Assembly: GCF_000971195.1 (NCBI RefSeq)
Contig: NZ_BBLZ01000004.1
Location: 248,001-312,000, forward strand
DNA from: Demequina soli
GTDB lineage: Bacteria; Actinomycetota; Actinomycetes; Actinomycetales; Demequinaceae
Direction of reading: 5' to 3'
DNA: 64,000 nucleotides
Shown here one piece after another: positions 42,524-50,725 of this stretch (its first letter is position 1; each line of letters starts with the position of its first letter). A program made the translations under genes and the position numbers. The notes beneath the pieces were generated by a model. That model was not told where the DNA came from. It ran no database searches and worked only from the letters and a program-made list of their open reading frames with translations.

Positions 42524-42542
42524 CGGTATGGTTTTGATACCG
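42524..42542. promoter_or_regulatory. HxlR operator dyad (CGGTAT-N7-ATACCG)
   Basis: Perfect 6-bp arms lie 28 bp before the HxlR gene and 84 bp before the divergent SDR gene, a typical site for autoregulation and control of the neighbour. Confidence 0.65.
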
Positions 42543-42570
42543 GTCACTTCAACGAAACTGGGGACCCTCG

Positions 42571-42930
42571 ATGGGCAAGGCCTACGACGTGATGGCGGCG
42601 ACGTGCCCGAGCCGGACCGTGCTGCACCGGATCGGCGCACGGTGGACGGTGTTCGTGGTCACCGCGCTGGAGGAGCGCCCGATGCGCTTCGTGGAGCTCA
42701 AGACCCGCATCCAGGGCATCACGCCCAAGGTCCTCACGGAGACCCTTCGCGCGCTCGAGACCGATGGCCTCGTGAAGCGCATCGACCGCAGCGGCAAGCT
42801 CCCGCACGTCGAGTATGAGCTCACGGATCTGGGACGCTCGCTCGGGGTACCGCTGCAGGCGGTGAGGGAATGGGCCGAGAGCCACGTGCCCGAGATTACC
42901 GAGGCGCAGGAGCGCGCGGCACGGTCGTAG
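42571..42930 (+). CDS. HxlR-family winged-helix transcriptional regulator
   Basis: A 119-residue regulator with the HxlR order: C in AATCPSRTVLHRIGARWTVFVVTAL, recognition helix RFVELKTRIQGITPKVLTETLRALETDGLV, and wing YELTDLGRSLGVPLQAVREWAESHV. The conserved Cys near residue 12 could be redox- or aldehyde-sensing, as in known HxlR proteins. ATG 42571. It diverges from the SDR gene, and the CGGTAT-N7-ATACCG dyad between them is the likely binding site. Confidence 0.87.
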   Translation: MGKAYDVMAATCPSRTVLHRIGARWTVFVVTALEERPMRFVELKTRIQGITPKVLTETLRALETDGLVKRIDRSGKLPHVEYELTDLGRSLGVPLQAVREWAESHVPEITEAQERAARS

Positions 42931-42999
42931 GTGCCCGTGCCGCGAGGAGCGCCGCGACCCAGGTGAGGCGGCTCGGCGCAGCGATCCGCGGCATCGCGG

Positions 43000-43359
43000 C
43001 TATCGGCGCGCGAGGATGTCCCACCAGTCGTCCGGGACGCGTCCCGCGGGTCCGGGCGCCGGCTGATCCTGCGGGTGGCTCGTGGGTTCGGCGAGCGGCG
43101 GCCCCTCGAGGAACGTCTCGCCCGCATAGTCCCAGTACCAGTCCTCCCCCGGCTCGTAACTCTGGATCACGGGGTGGCCCGTCGCGGCGGCGTGGCGGCG
43201 GGCGTGGGTGCTCAGCGATCCGTCGCAGCACCCGACATGTCCGCACCGCGCACAGCGACGCAGGTGCCACCACCAGCCGCCGGTCTGCTCGCACTCGAGG
43301 CAACCGGACCCGCTCGGCGGCACGGCGGTGTCGAAGGCATCGTCTCCTGCGGCCAGCAT
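43000..43359 (-). CDS. UBP-type zinc-finger domain protein
   Basis: A 119-residue protein with a complete ZnF-UBP: CLECEQTGGWWWHLRRCARCGHVGCCDGSLSTHARRHAAATGHPVI. This provides the Cys/His ligands for two to three zincs and the pocket that in eukaryotes binds the C-terminus of ubiquitin. The C-terminal tail (WYWDYAGETFLEGP, then a Pro-rich stretch) is the standard bacterial ending. Actinobacteria lack ubiquitin, so it may bind the GG terminus of another peptide or a ubiquitin-like protein. ATG 43359 is preferred over upstream ATGs because TGGAGG stands 5 nt before it. Confidence 0.85.
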   Translation of the reverse strand: MLAAGDDAFDTAVPPSGSGCLECEQTGGWWWHLRRCARCGHVGCCDGSLSTHARRHAAATGHPVIQSYEPGEDWYWDYAGETFLEGPPLAEPTSHPQDQPAPGPAGRVPDDWWDILARR

Positions 43360-43479
43360 CGCTACCTCCATATCGAGCGGCGACCAGGGCATCGCACGGA
43401 GGTGCCCACCGTGCGGGCGTGAAGGCGGGCGGACCGCTCATGGCGAGCGTAGCCAGTCACGCCCTCCCTCGGGCGGCGG

Positions 43480-43531
43480 GCGGGTCTGCCCCGTTGCTGG
43501 TTGACGTCAACCGACGCTGGGGCAGACCCGC
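43480..43531. repeat. nested inverted repeat (GCGGGTCTGCCCC arms around a 14-bp palindrome)
   Basis: The outer arms (43480-43492 and 43519-43531) are 13-bp exact reverse complements. Inside is the perfect palindrome GGTTGACGTCAACC (43499-43512). The GGGTCTGCCC part recurs as an inverted pair flanking the ISL3 remnant (57575 and 58941). It precedes the broken GNAT gene. Confidence 0.65.
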
Positions 43532-43580
43532 TCATTCCGCCTGTACCCGGTCGTTTCCGGTTGGTCGCGGTTGAATCTGA

Positions 43581-44049
43581 TCGGTTCTCGAAGCGTTCAG
43601 CCCCGAGCTCAACGTCAGGCTGCACAAGCATGCGCGCGGATCTCACAACGGTGGTCATACCCGCGTCGCCGTCGTCACGGAAGCCGATAGCCAGACGGTG
43701 GTCGCGTATCACGCGATCACGATGGGTTCCGTCGCACCGGCGAACGCCACCGCTCGCATGAGCGCCGACGGCGGTCGCCACCCCGTCCCGTTCATCGTGC
43801 TGGCGCGTCTCGCGGTCGACGAGCGCCACACCGGACAGCGCCTCGGCCGAGCGCTGCTGCTCGACGCCATCCGCCGCTCCATCGCGGCCTCGAGCGACAT
43901 CGGCGCCCGCGCGATCATCGTCCCCTGCAAGGACGCCGCAGCCAAGAACTTCCACCTCAACACCATCCCCGAGTTCGACGAGCCCCCACGACCTGATGAT
44001 GCTCACGTCGCCGCTCAAGGACGCGCGGGCCTCGCTCGGTATCGGCTGA
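43581..44049 (+). pseudogene. GNAT N-acetyltransferase remnant (TacT-like toxin family)
   Basis: One frame, open from 43581, encodes FSPELNVRLHKHARGSHNGGHTRVAVV, then VVAYHAITMGSVAPANAT, IVLARLAVDERHTGQRLGRALLLDAI and RAIIVPCKDAAAKNF. This is the acetyl-CoA-binding core of TacT/AtaT-like GNAT toxins. The expected C-terminus, DLMMLTSPLKDARASLGIG, lies in the next frame (43987-44049), so a 1-nt shift occurs near 43985. The N-terminus is cut off by TGA 43578-43580, and no DUF1778-type antitoxin gene is found upstream. The gene is therefore a decayed toxin remnant. Sequencing error could explain the frameshift but not the missing start. Confidence 0.7.
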
Positions 44050-44185
44050 CCCCACCCACGGCAATGTACCGGGGCTGCCAGTCCCGCGCCCCGTGGACGT
44101 CGACCATCGCCGAGGCGAACCCCACCGCGCAGCCGAGGCTGCCGAAGTTCGGGGCGCAAGAATGTCCGCCGAGGCCGCCTCAATC

Positions 44186-44200
44186 CTTAGTAATACTAAG
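44186..44200. promoter_or_regulatory. MarR operator palindrome (CTTAGTA-A-TACTAAG)
   Basis: A perfect 15-bp palindrome, the most AT-rich patch in this area, 44 bp upstream of a MarR-family gene. It probably overlaps that gene's promoter. Confidence 0.7.
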
Positions 44201-44243
44201 CATCTGCTAAAGTCGAGCGCGTATCCACCAGGGAGGCCGACCC

Positions 44244-44660
44244 ATGACGGACAACGCGAGCACCGAGCTACGCCAGGCGGTCGTTCGGCTCTACAGCCGC
44301 TTCCGATCCGAACGCGCGGAGGGCGAGGTCCCCGATGCGGCACTGCTTGTGCTGCTGGCCCTGGACAAGAAGGACCAGATGAGCCTGAGCGATCTGGCGG
44401 ACTCGGCACGAGTCACACTCGGATCGATGAGCCAAACGGTCCGCCGCCTGGAACAACTCGCCTACGTCGCCAAGTCCCGATCCGAACACGACCGCCGCAA
44501 GGTCGTATTCGCCCTGACCCGTGAGGGCCGCGCGGCCGCAGCCGCCTCCCGCAAGCATCGCCGCGACTGGCTCGACACCAAGCTTGCCGACCTCACACCG
44601 ACCGAACGAGCGGACATCGCTCGCGCCGCTCCAATCCTGCTCCGCATCGCGAACTCATAA
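44244..44660 (+). CDS. MarR-family transcriptional regulator
   Basis: A 138-residue winged-helix protein: ELRQAVVRLYSRFRSERAEGEVPDAALLVLLAL, recognition part MSLSDLADSARVTLGSMSQTVRRLEQLAYV, and wing SRSEHDRRKVVFALTREGRAAAAA. ATG 44244 is preceded by GGGAGG. It is followed after 12 nt by the PEBP-family gene, so the pair is a small operon, probably autorepressed through the 15-bp palindrome upstream. Codon choice is slightly less GC-rich than in core genes, and the pair sits beside a toxin remnant. Acquisition by transfer is possible. Confidence 0.86.
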   Translation: MTDNASTELRQAVVRLYSRFRSERAEGEVPDAALLVLLALDKKDQMSLSDLADSARVTLGSMSQTVRRLEQLAYVAKSRSEHDRRKVVFALTREGRAAAAASRKHRRDWLDTKLADLTPTERADIARAAPILLRIANS

Positions 44661-44672
44661 CCAGGAGAACCC

Positions 44673-45242
44673 ATGCATCCCATCGACATCGTGCTGCGCC
44701 CCCTCGGCTGGGCCTTCAGCAGTCGCCGCGCCGGGGAAACGAACAGCCTCGCCAACGCCCCCGCATTCGCCACAACAGGGCGTCTCACCCTCACCTCGCC
44801 CAACTTCCTCGAGGGCGAAGAGATCCCTGCGAAGCACTGCGGAAAGTTCATCGGACAGAACGTCTCGCCCGCCCTCGACTGGAGCGCGCTTCCCGACGAA
44901 GCCTCCAGCCTGCTGCTCATCGTCGAGGATCTCGACAGCCCCGGCACCAGCCCCCGCCTCCATGCCGCCGCCGCATTCCCGGCCACCGTCGAGAGGCTCA
45001 CCGAGGGGGCACTGACCCCGGACGCGACCGACGTCCAATTCTTGGCCGGGAAGCGCGGACCCTTGACCTACGCCGGCCCGCGCCCGCTCCCAGGACACGG
45101 CCCGCACCACTACCGCTTCCACCTCTACGCCCTCGACGCTCAGGTCGACCTGGCGACAATCCCAGCTGCCGAGCACCTTGCCCCGCAGCTCTCTGGGCAC
45201 GTCCTGGCGTCCGGTACGCTCACCGGCACTCGGACCGCCTAA
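44673..45242 (+). CDS. YbhB/YbcL-family (PEBP, Raf kinase inhibitor-like) protein
   Basis: A 189-residue phosphatidylethanolamine-binding-fold protein. LTLTSPNFLEGEEIPAKHCGKFIGQNVSPALDW is the standard entry, LLIVEDLDSPGTSP corresponds to the DPDAP anion-pocket loop, and GPRPLPGHGPHHYRFHLYALD is the conserved C-terminal ligand loop. The usual HWxxYNIPA strand is altered to LHAAAAFPA. Function of bacterial members is largely unknown; ligand binding or protease inhibition has been proposed. ATG 44673 follows AGGAGA. It is downstream of, and likely controlled by, the MarR regulator. Confidence 0.85.
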   Translation: MHPIDIVLRPLGWAFSSRRAGETNSLANAPAFATTGRLTLTSPNFLEGEEIPAKHCGKFIGQNVSPALDWSALPDEASSLLLIVEDLDSPGTSPRLHAAAAFPATVERLTEGALTPDATDVQFLAGKRGPLTYAGPRPLPGHGPHHYRFHLYALDAQVDLATIPAAEHLAPQLSGHVLASGTLTGTRTA

Positions 45243-45341
45243 GGCCGACCGACAACTACGAGGCGCCAGCCACGTGCAGCGAGCCGCGCTGGTGGCCACG
45301 TTGAGCTCGACCAGGATCGCGCGCCTCGTCCGGCGCGCGCT

Positions 45342-48149
45342 TCACGCGGGCCGGCCCGCATCCGCGTCGGTCGTGGCAAGCCGGGAGGCGAGCTGGGCCC
45401 TCGAGGTGACGCCGAGCTTGGGGAAGATCCGGTACAGGTGGGAGCCGACCGTGCGTGGCGACAGGTAGAGCCGCGCGCCGATCTCACGGTTGGACAACCC
45501 GTCCGCGGCCAGGGTCGCGATCTCCCATTCCTGGGGCGACAGCGCCGCGTGCCGCTCACGGTCGGGGCCTTCTGCGGCGCGGCTGCCAGCGGCTCGCAGC
45601 TCGACCGCGGCGCGTTCCGCCCAGGCCGACGCACCCATCGCGTCCAGCGCGGCGTGCGCGTTGCGGAGCGGGTTGCGCGACTCCCCCACCCGGCGGTGGC
45701 GGCGCAGCCATGAGCCGTAGGCCAGCTCGAGGCGTGCCCGCAGCAGCGGCCACCGCACGAGGCCATGGCCGAGCGCCTGCCGGAACAGCTCCTCAGCCGC
45801 GTCGTCGGCGGCGAGCACGGCGCGCGCGTAGAGCAGCTGATGCGTGAGCATCGGCGAGTCGATCCGCGCGTCGAGCCGCTCGAGGTCGGCGACGATGCGT
45901 CGGGCATCGTCCTCCTCGCCGCAGTGCGCCGCGGCCTCGGCGAGATACATCAGTCCGTGGAACCGCTCCATGGGGTGGAAGGCGACGTCGTCGGGGTCGA
46001 AGACCCTGCGGAGCGCGCCGTAGGCCTCGTCGTAGGCGCCCTGGCTGCAGCTCGCGATGCCGCGCGCGAGCTGCACGCACGCCAGGAGGTTGTTGAGGCT
46101 GCGCCCGTTGGCGAGCTGCTCGGCGCGCGCGGCGGCCGCGTGCGCCGACTCCGCCTCGCCCAGCACGCCGAGCAGCATCGCGTGCTGGGAGAGGTTCCCG
46201 ATGTCCCAGATCGGCTGGCCCGTGTCGCGCGCGATCTGTTGCCCTTCGCGCGAGGACTCCCGCGCACGTGCGAGGTCACCTACCTCCAGCCTGTCGCCGA
46301 TCGCCATGGTGATGACATGGGACAGCAGCCCCAGCCTCCCCTGGTCACGCAGCCTCACCTCGGCGCGCTCGAGGAGGTCGATCGCGAGCACGGGGTCCCC
46401 GATCGCGTGCGCGGCCATCCCGAGCAGCCGCAGCTGGTCGGCGTCGGTGGCGGTCTCGAGCACCACCGCCGTGAGGGCGCGTCGGACGCGGGCGCTCTGG
46501 CGATTCGGCTCGGCCACCGCGAGGGTGGCGACGAATCGCGGGTCGTCCCCGCATGCCGCGGGAAGATCGTTCGCAGCGGCGACGACGGCCGCGGACGCCT
46601 CCTCTCCGGCGTGTGCCCACCAGCACCTCAGCGCCGCGCCGAGCAGCAGGTCGAGGGCCAGCGCGGGGTCACCTTGCTCGGCGGACCGCCGCGCGATGGT
46701 GCACAGCTCGAGGACGCGCGCCGCGTCCCCTGGCACGCCGTCGTTGAAGATCTCGCGCAGCCATTCCATCCGCGCGCGCTCGAGCTCGCTCAGCGGGGTG
46801 AGCGCCGCCTGAGCGAGCAGCGCATCGACGGTGTCGGCCCGGCCGAGCCCGAACGCGAGCTCCGCGGCGAGCAGCAGCCTCCGGCCGCGCACGCCGGCAT
46901 CGGTGGTGAGGTCCGCCGCCCGCTCGAGCGCCGCGATCGCCGAGGCCACCGACCCCCGCCTCAGGCCCACCAGGTGGTGGCGTTCGAGCGCGTCCGCCAC
47001 CGCATCGTCCTTGCCGAGGATGGACTCGGCGCGATGCCACACCGAGCGGAACGGCTCGTCGGTGAGGACCTCGGCGAGCGCGAGGTGCGCCGCCTGCCGC
47101 CGGGGCAACGGCTCCGCCTGCACGACCCCCGAGCGCACGAGGGGGTGACGGAACACCACGTCACCGCCATCGACGCGGATCAGGCGTGCCGCGATCGCCG
47201 CGGCCACCGCATCGGCGGTGGCGGCCCCGGAGCCCAGCAGGGTGGACGCCGCGAGGATCTCGCGCAACGAGGCACCGTCGTCGACGGCGGCGACGAGGAG
47301 CACGTCGCGCGCCTCCGGTGGGAGGTCGCCCAACCGTGCGGCGAAGGTGCGCTCGAGACGCGCGCTGAGCGTGATCGGCGGCATCGGCAGACCCGGCACC
47401 GGCGTCGTGTCCGCCGGTTGGCTGGCGGGCAGCTCCACGAGCGCGAGCGCGTTCCCCTGCGCGTGGCGCAGGATCCGTTCGCGCGCGGCCGCGCCCAGAT
47501 GGGGGCCGTGGCGCTCCACCAGCTGGCGCGCCACCGGGTCGGCCAGGGCGCCCACGTCGAGCTGGGCCAGGCCCGCAGCCGCAAGCACCGCGTCGTGACC
47601 GTCGCGCAGGACGGCCACCATGCCGACCGGCGCATCGCCCAGGCGCCGCGCCACGAACGCGAGCGCCTCGTGCGACGGATCGTCGAGCCACTGGACGTCG
47701 TCGACGGCAACGAGGACCGGCGCCGTGGCGCTCGCCGCGACGAGCAGGTTGAGAGCGCCGAGCGCGATGAGGAACGGTTCGGGCGGTCGCCCCAGCTCGG
47801 CCTCGCCGAATGCCGCCAGCAGCGCCGCACGCTGCGGCGGGGCGAGCTCGCCCGCCAGATGCAGGACGGGCCGCAGCGCCTCGTACAGGCCGGAGTACGG
47901 CAGGTAGGCCTCGGCCTCGAGTCCCGTCGCGGCCACCACCGTCATCCCCGACCGCCGGGCGTGGTCACGCGCGGCCGCCAGCAGGACGGTCTTGCCCATG
48001 CCGGCCTCGCCGCGCATGAGCAACGCACCGCCGGCATCGGGCAGCCCGTCGATGAGGGCGCGCAGCCGCGCAAGCTCGACCGCGCGGCCCACGATGCTCT
48101 CGTCCACGTCACCAGTGTCCACGGCGCGACGCTTGTAGGGACGGGTCAT
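45342..48149 (-). CDS. LuxR-family STAND regulator (AAA ATPase, TPR, C-terminal LuxR HTH)
   Basis: A 935-residue large LuxR regulator. Residues 20-~270 form the AAA/STAND ATPase with Walker A RGEAGMGKTVLL and Walker B-like VLVAVDDVQWLDD. The middle ~550 residues are TPR-like helical repeats (for example LLGMAAHAIGDPVLAIDLLERAEVRL). The C-terminal ~65 residues are the LuxR helix-turn-helix: LSPQEWEIATLAADGLSNREIGARLYLSPRTVGSHLYRIFPKLGV. Its ATG overlaps the TGA of the upstream paralogue (ATGA). The two share many segments, so they arose by duplication. It is the DNA-binding member of the operon. The likely effector is unknown; the MalT/LAL group usually senses small metabolites. Confidence 0.9.
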   Translation of the reverse strand: MTRPYKRRAVDTGDVDESIVGRAVELARLRALIDGLPDAGGALLMRGEAGMGKTVLLAAARDHARRSGMTVVAATGLEAEAYLPYSGLYEALRPVLHLAGELAPPQRAALLAAFGEAELGRPPEPFLIALGALNLLVAASATAPVLVAVDDVQWLDDPSHEALAFVARRLGDAPVGMVAVLRDGHDAVLAAAGLAQLDVGALADPVARQLVERHGPHLGAAARERILRHAQGNALALVELPASQPADTTPVPGLPMPPITLSARLERTFAARLGDLPPEARDVLLVAAVDDGASLREILAASTLLGSGAATADAVAAAIAARLIRVDGGDVVFRHPLVRSGVVQAEPLPRRQAAHLALAEVLTDEPFRSVWHRAESILGKDDAVADALERHHLVGLRRGSVASAIAALERAADLTTDAGVRGRRLLLAAELAFGLGRADTVDALLAQAALTPLSELERARMEWLREIFNDGVPGDAARVLELCTIARRSAEQGDPALALDLLLGAALRCWWAHAGEEASAAVVAAANDLPAACGDDPRFVATLAVAEPNRQSARVRRALTAVVLETATDADQLRLLGMAAHAIGDPVLAIDLLERAEVRLRDQGRLGLLSHVITMAIGDRLEVGDLARARESSREGQQIARDTGQPIWDIGNLSQHAMLLGVLGEAESAHAAAARAEQLANGRSLNNLLACVQLARGIASCSQGAYDEAYGALRRVFDPDDVAFHPMERFHGLMYLAEAAAHCGEEDDARRIVADLERLDARIDSPMLTHQLLYARAVLAADDAAEELFRQALGHGLVRWPLLRARLELAYGSWLRRHRRVGESRNPLRNAHAALDAMGASAWAERAAVELRAAGSRAAEGPDRERHAALSPQEWEIATLAADGLSNREIGARLYLSPRTVGSHLYRIFPKLGVTSRAQLASRLATTDADAGRPA

Positions 48150-50725
48150 CGCGCCACCACGCGTGGCGCCTGAGGATCGACGGACCTCGCGTCGCCCTCG
48201 ACTCGCGTCCCCTCGAAGCCGTCGCGGGCGGCGGCGAGGTGCGCGGCTGCTTCGTGCGAGCGGCCGCGAGCCTCGAGCCAGGTTCCGTACGAGGCGTGCG
48301 TCTGCGCCCGGACCCACCGCCACTCGCCGCCCACGCGGGCGAGCGCCTCCCGGTACAGGCGCTCCTGGTCCGGCTCCTCCGCGAGCGCGGCGCGCGCATA
48401 GGCCAGGTGGGCGTGAAGCAGCGGTGACGGGGTGACGCGCGCCGTCCGCTCGAGGTCGCCGATCAGGTCGACGATCTCGTGTCGCGTGCCGGCGAGCGCG
48501 GCCGCGCGTGCGAGCGGCATCACCCCGTCGAACCGCTCCCGCTGGTGGAACGCGGGGCTGCCCGGCATGAACATGGCGCGCAACGCGTCGTAGGCGGTCC
48601 GCGGCTCGCCCGCGTCGAGCGCGGCGAGGCCCCGCACCATCTGGACGCACGCGAGGAGGTCGTTGAGCCCGGCCCGGCCCGCGGTGACCTCGACCCGTGC
48701 TGCCATGTCGAGCGCCGCTGCGGCGTGCCCCGCCATGACCTCGGCACGGGCGGCGCACACGAGAGTCCCCGCGCTCCAGATGGGCTGGCCGGTCAGCTCT
48801 GCGAGGCGCAGACCCTCGTCGACCGCACCCCGCGCGCGGGGAAGGTCCCCGAGCTCGAGGCGCACGATGACCAGCATGCTCAGGACGTGGGCGAGCAGCC
48901 CCTGGCGTCCATGGAGCCGCAGGTCCTCGGCGGACCTGTCGAGCAGTGCGACCGCGCTCACGCTGTCTCCGATCGCGTGCGCCGCCATCCCGAGCAGGCG
49001 CCACGCCTCCCCGCCCGTCGGGCCGGAATCGGCGCCCCCTGGATGCGCGACTGCGTGCAGGAGGCCCGTCACCTGGCGCGCCCTCAGCACGGGCTCGGTC
49101 ACCGCGAGCGCGGCGATGTAGGCAGGCTCGCGCATCAACGCACGCCGCGCGTCCCCGTGCGCCTGAACGCGGAGCGAGTCGAGCGCGTCGATGACGGCGC
49201 CACGGGCGCGCCGACCCGTGTCGGCCCACCAGCAGCGCAGGCCGGCGGCGAGGAGCAGGTCGACCGCAAGGCGCGTGTCGCCGGCTTGGCCCGCGTGGCC
49301 CGCGGCGTCGACGAGGTCGTGCACGCGGCCCGCGTCGGCGGCGTCGGTGTCGCGGAAGGTCTCGGCGACTCCCTGGAGGCGTGCCGCGTCGACGGTGGAG
49401 AGGTTCTCCCGGCGCGCACGATCCACCAGGGCGCGCACGCCGTCGGTCGCACCCATCTCGGAGGCGTGCTGCGCCGCGACGAGCAGCCGACGCCCTCGCA
49501 GCGCCGACGTGGTCGTGAGGTCCGCGGCGCGTTCGAGCGCGGCGACGGCCGACGCCAGCGCCCCCCGCGCGAGCGCGACCTCGGCGGCCGCCTCGAGCCG
49601 GTCGGCGACCGCATCGTCCGGCCCGAGGATCGACTGCGAGAGGTGCCACGCCTGTCGCACGGGGTCCGCGACGATGCGCGCGAGGGATGCGCTCGCGACC
49701 TTGCGGCGCGCCAGTGCGGCGTCGGCGAGGATCCCCGAGCGTACGAGCGGGTGACGCATCACGGGGACGTCGCCGTCGAGCGTCACGAGTCCCGCATCGA
49801 CGGCCGGCGCGAGGACCACGGTCCTGGCGGGTTCGTGGCGCATCATGGCGACGGCTTCGCCGAGGGCGTCGATACCGACCATCGGGTCGAGGGCGGCGAG
49901 GAGAAGCGCGTCGCGGGTCCATGCGGGCAGCTCGTGGAGGTGCGCGGTGAACGCGGCCTCGAGCCGTGCGGGTAGCGGGACAGCTGGGGACGATGCGCCG
50001 CCGGCGGCCCGCACGACGTCGAGCGCGTGGGGCAGCTCGACAAGGGCGAGCGGGTTCCCTCCGGCGCTTGCGAGCACCGCCGCGGTGTCGGGCGCCGACA
50101 GGCCCGGGGCCGATGCGGCGAGCAGTGCTCGTGCGTCGTGCTCGTCGACAGGGCCGACCTTGCGCACCTCGGCCGACAGGTCCGCAGCCGGGTACCCCGG
50201 CCGAGTCGCTGCGACCAGGACGACCGGCGCGTGACCGATCCGACGCGCCACCATGGCGAGCACGTCGCGCGTCGGCTCATCCCACCAGTGAAGGTCGTCG
50301 ACGAGCACCGCGACGGGCTCCGCGGTGGCGGCGAGCAACCGCCACACCGCCCGCGCGATGAGGAACGGGTCGGGGCGCGGGCCTTCCGCGAGGCCGAGCG
50401 CCACCCGAAGCGCGTCGCGCTCCGCCATGCCGTTGGCTCCCGCGCCGGACCAGCCCGTCTCCCACGCCTGGCCCGCGAGCAGCTGCTGCAGCCCCGCGAA
50501 CGGGAGGTGCGCCTCTGCCTCGGTCCCGACGGCGCTCAGCACCCGCATGCGCGCCGCGTGGGCTGCGGTGCTGGCGACCGCGAGCAGGCGCGACTTCCCG
50601 ATACCCGGATCCCCCTCGAGCAGGAGCACCCGTGGCGCGCTGCCCTGGCGCGCGATCACACGGCCGATCGCGTCGAGGTGATCGGCGCGTCCGACAAGCG
50701 TGGACGCACCGTGGGGTGCGGTCAC
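48146..50725 (-). CDS. STAND/LAL-type ATPase-TPR protein lacking the LuxR DNA-binding domain
   Basis: An 859-residue paralogue of the following gene. Walker A LLLEGDPGIGKSRLL and Walker B VLVDDLHWWDE lie in the first 170 residues. The TPR part repeats the same signatures as its partner (LLGMAAHAIGDSVSAVALLDRS, ALRCWWADTGRRARGAVI). The protein stops after YGTWLEARGRSHEAAAHLAAARDGF, where its partner continues into the LuxR helix-turn-helix, so no DNA-binding domain remains. GTG 50725 overlaps the NDH-2 stop (GTGA), and its stop overlaps the partner's ATG. Probably the two STAND proteins co-assemble, with this one as sensor or modulator. This is inference from architecture. Confidence 0.87.
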   Translation of the reverse strand: MTAPHGASTLVGRADHLDAIGRVIARQGSAPRVLLLEGDPGIGKSRLLAVASTAAHAARMRVLSAVGTEAEAHLPFAGLQQLLAGQAWETGWSGAGANGMAERDALRVALGLAEGPRPDPFLIARAVWRLLAATAEPVAVLVDDLHWWDEPTRDVLAMVARRIGHAPVVLVAATRPGYPAADLSAEVRKVGPVDEHDARALLAASAPGLSAPDTAAVLASAGGNPLALVELPHALDVVRAAGGASSPAVPLPARLEAAFTAHLHELPAWTRDALLLAALDPMVGIDALGEAVAMMRHEPARTVVLAPAVDAGLVTLDGDVPVMRHPLVRSGILADAALARRKVASASLARIVADPVRQAWHLSQSILGPDDAVADRLEAAAEVALARGALASAVAALERAADLTTTSALRGRRLLVAAQHASEMGATDGVRALVDRARRENLSTVDAARLQGVAETFRDTDAADAGRVHDLVDAAGHAGQAGDTRLAVDLLLAAGLRCWWADTGRRARGAVIDALDSLRVQAHGDARRALMREPAYIAALAVTEPVLRARQVTGLLHAVAHPGGADSGPTGGEAWRLLGMAAHAIGDSVSAVALLDRSAEDLRLHGRQGLLAHVLSMLVIVRLELGDLPRARGAVDEGLRLAELTGQPIWSAGTLVCAARAEVMAGHAAAALDMAARVEVTAGRAGLNDLLACVQMVRGLAALDAGEPRTAYDALRAMFMPGSPAFHQRERFDGVMPLARAAALAGTRHEIVDLIGDLERTARVTPSPLLHAHLAYARAALAEEPDQERLYREALARVGGEWRWVRAQTHASYGTWLEARGRSHEAAAHLAAARDGFEGTRVEGDARSVDPQAPRVVAR

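Noticed and set aside
45765..48173. 802-codon open frame on the plus strand opposite the LuxR regulator
   Set aside because: It is a high-GC antisense shadow. The protein is low-complexity Arg/Val/Gly/His with no domain, while the minus strand has clear ATPase, TPR and HTH motifs.
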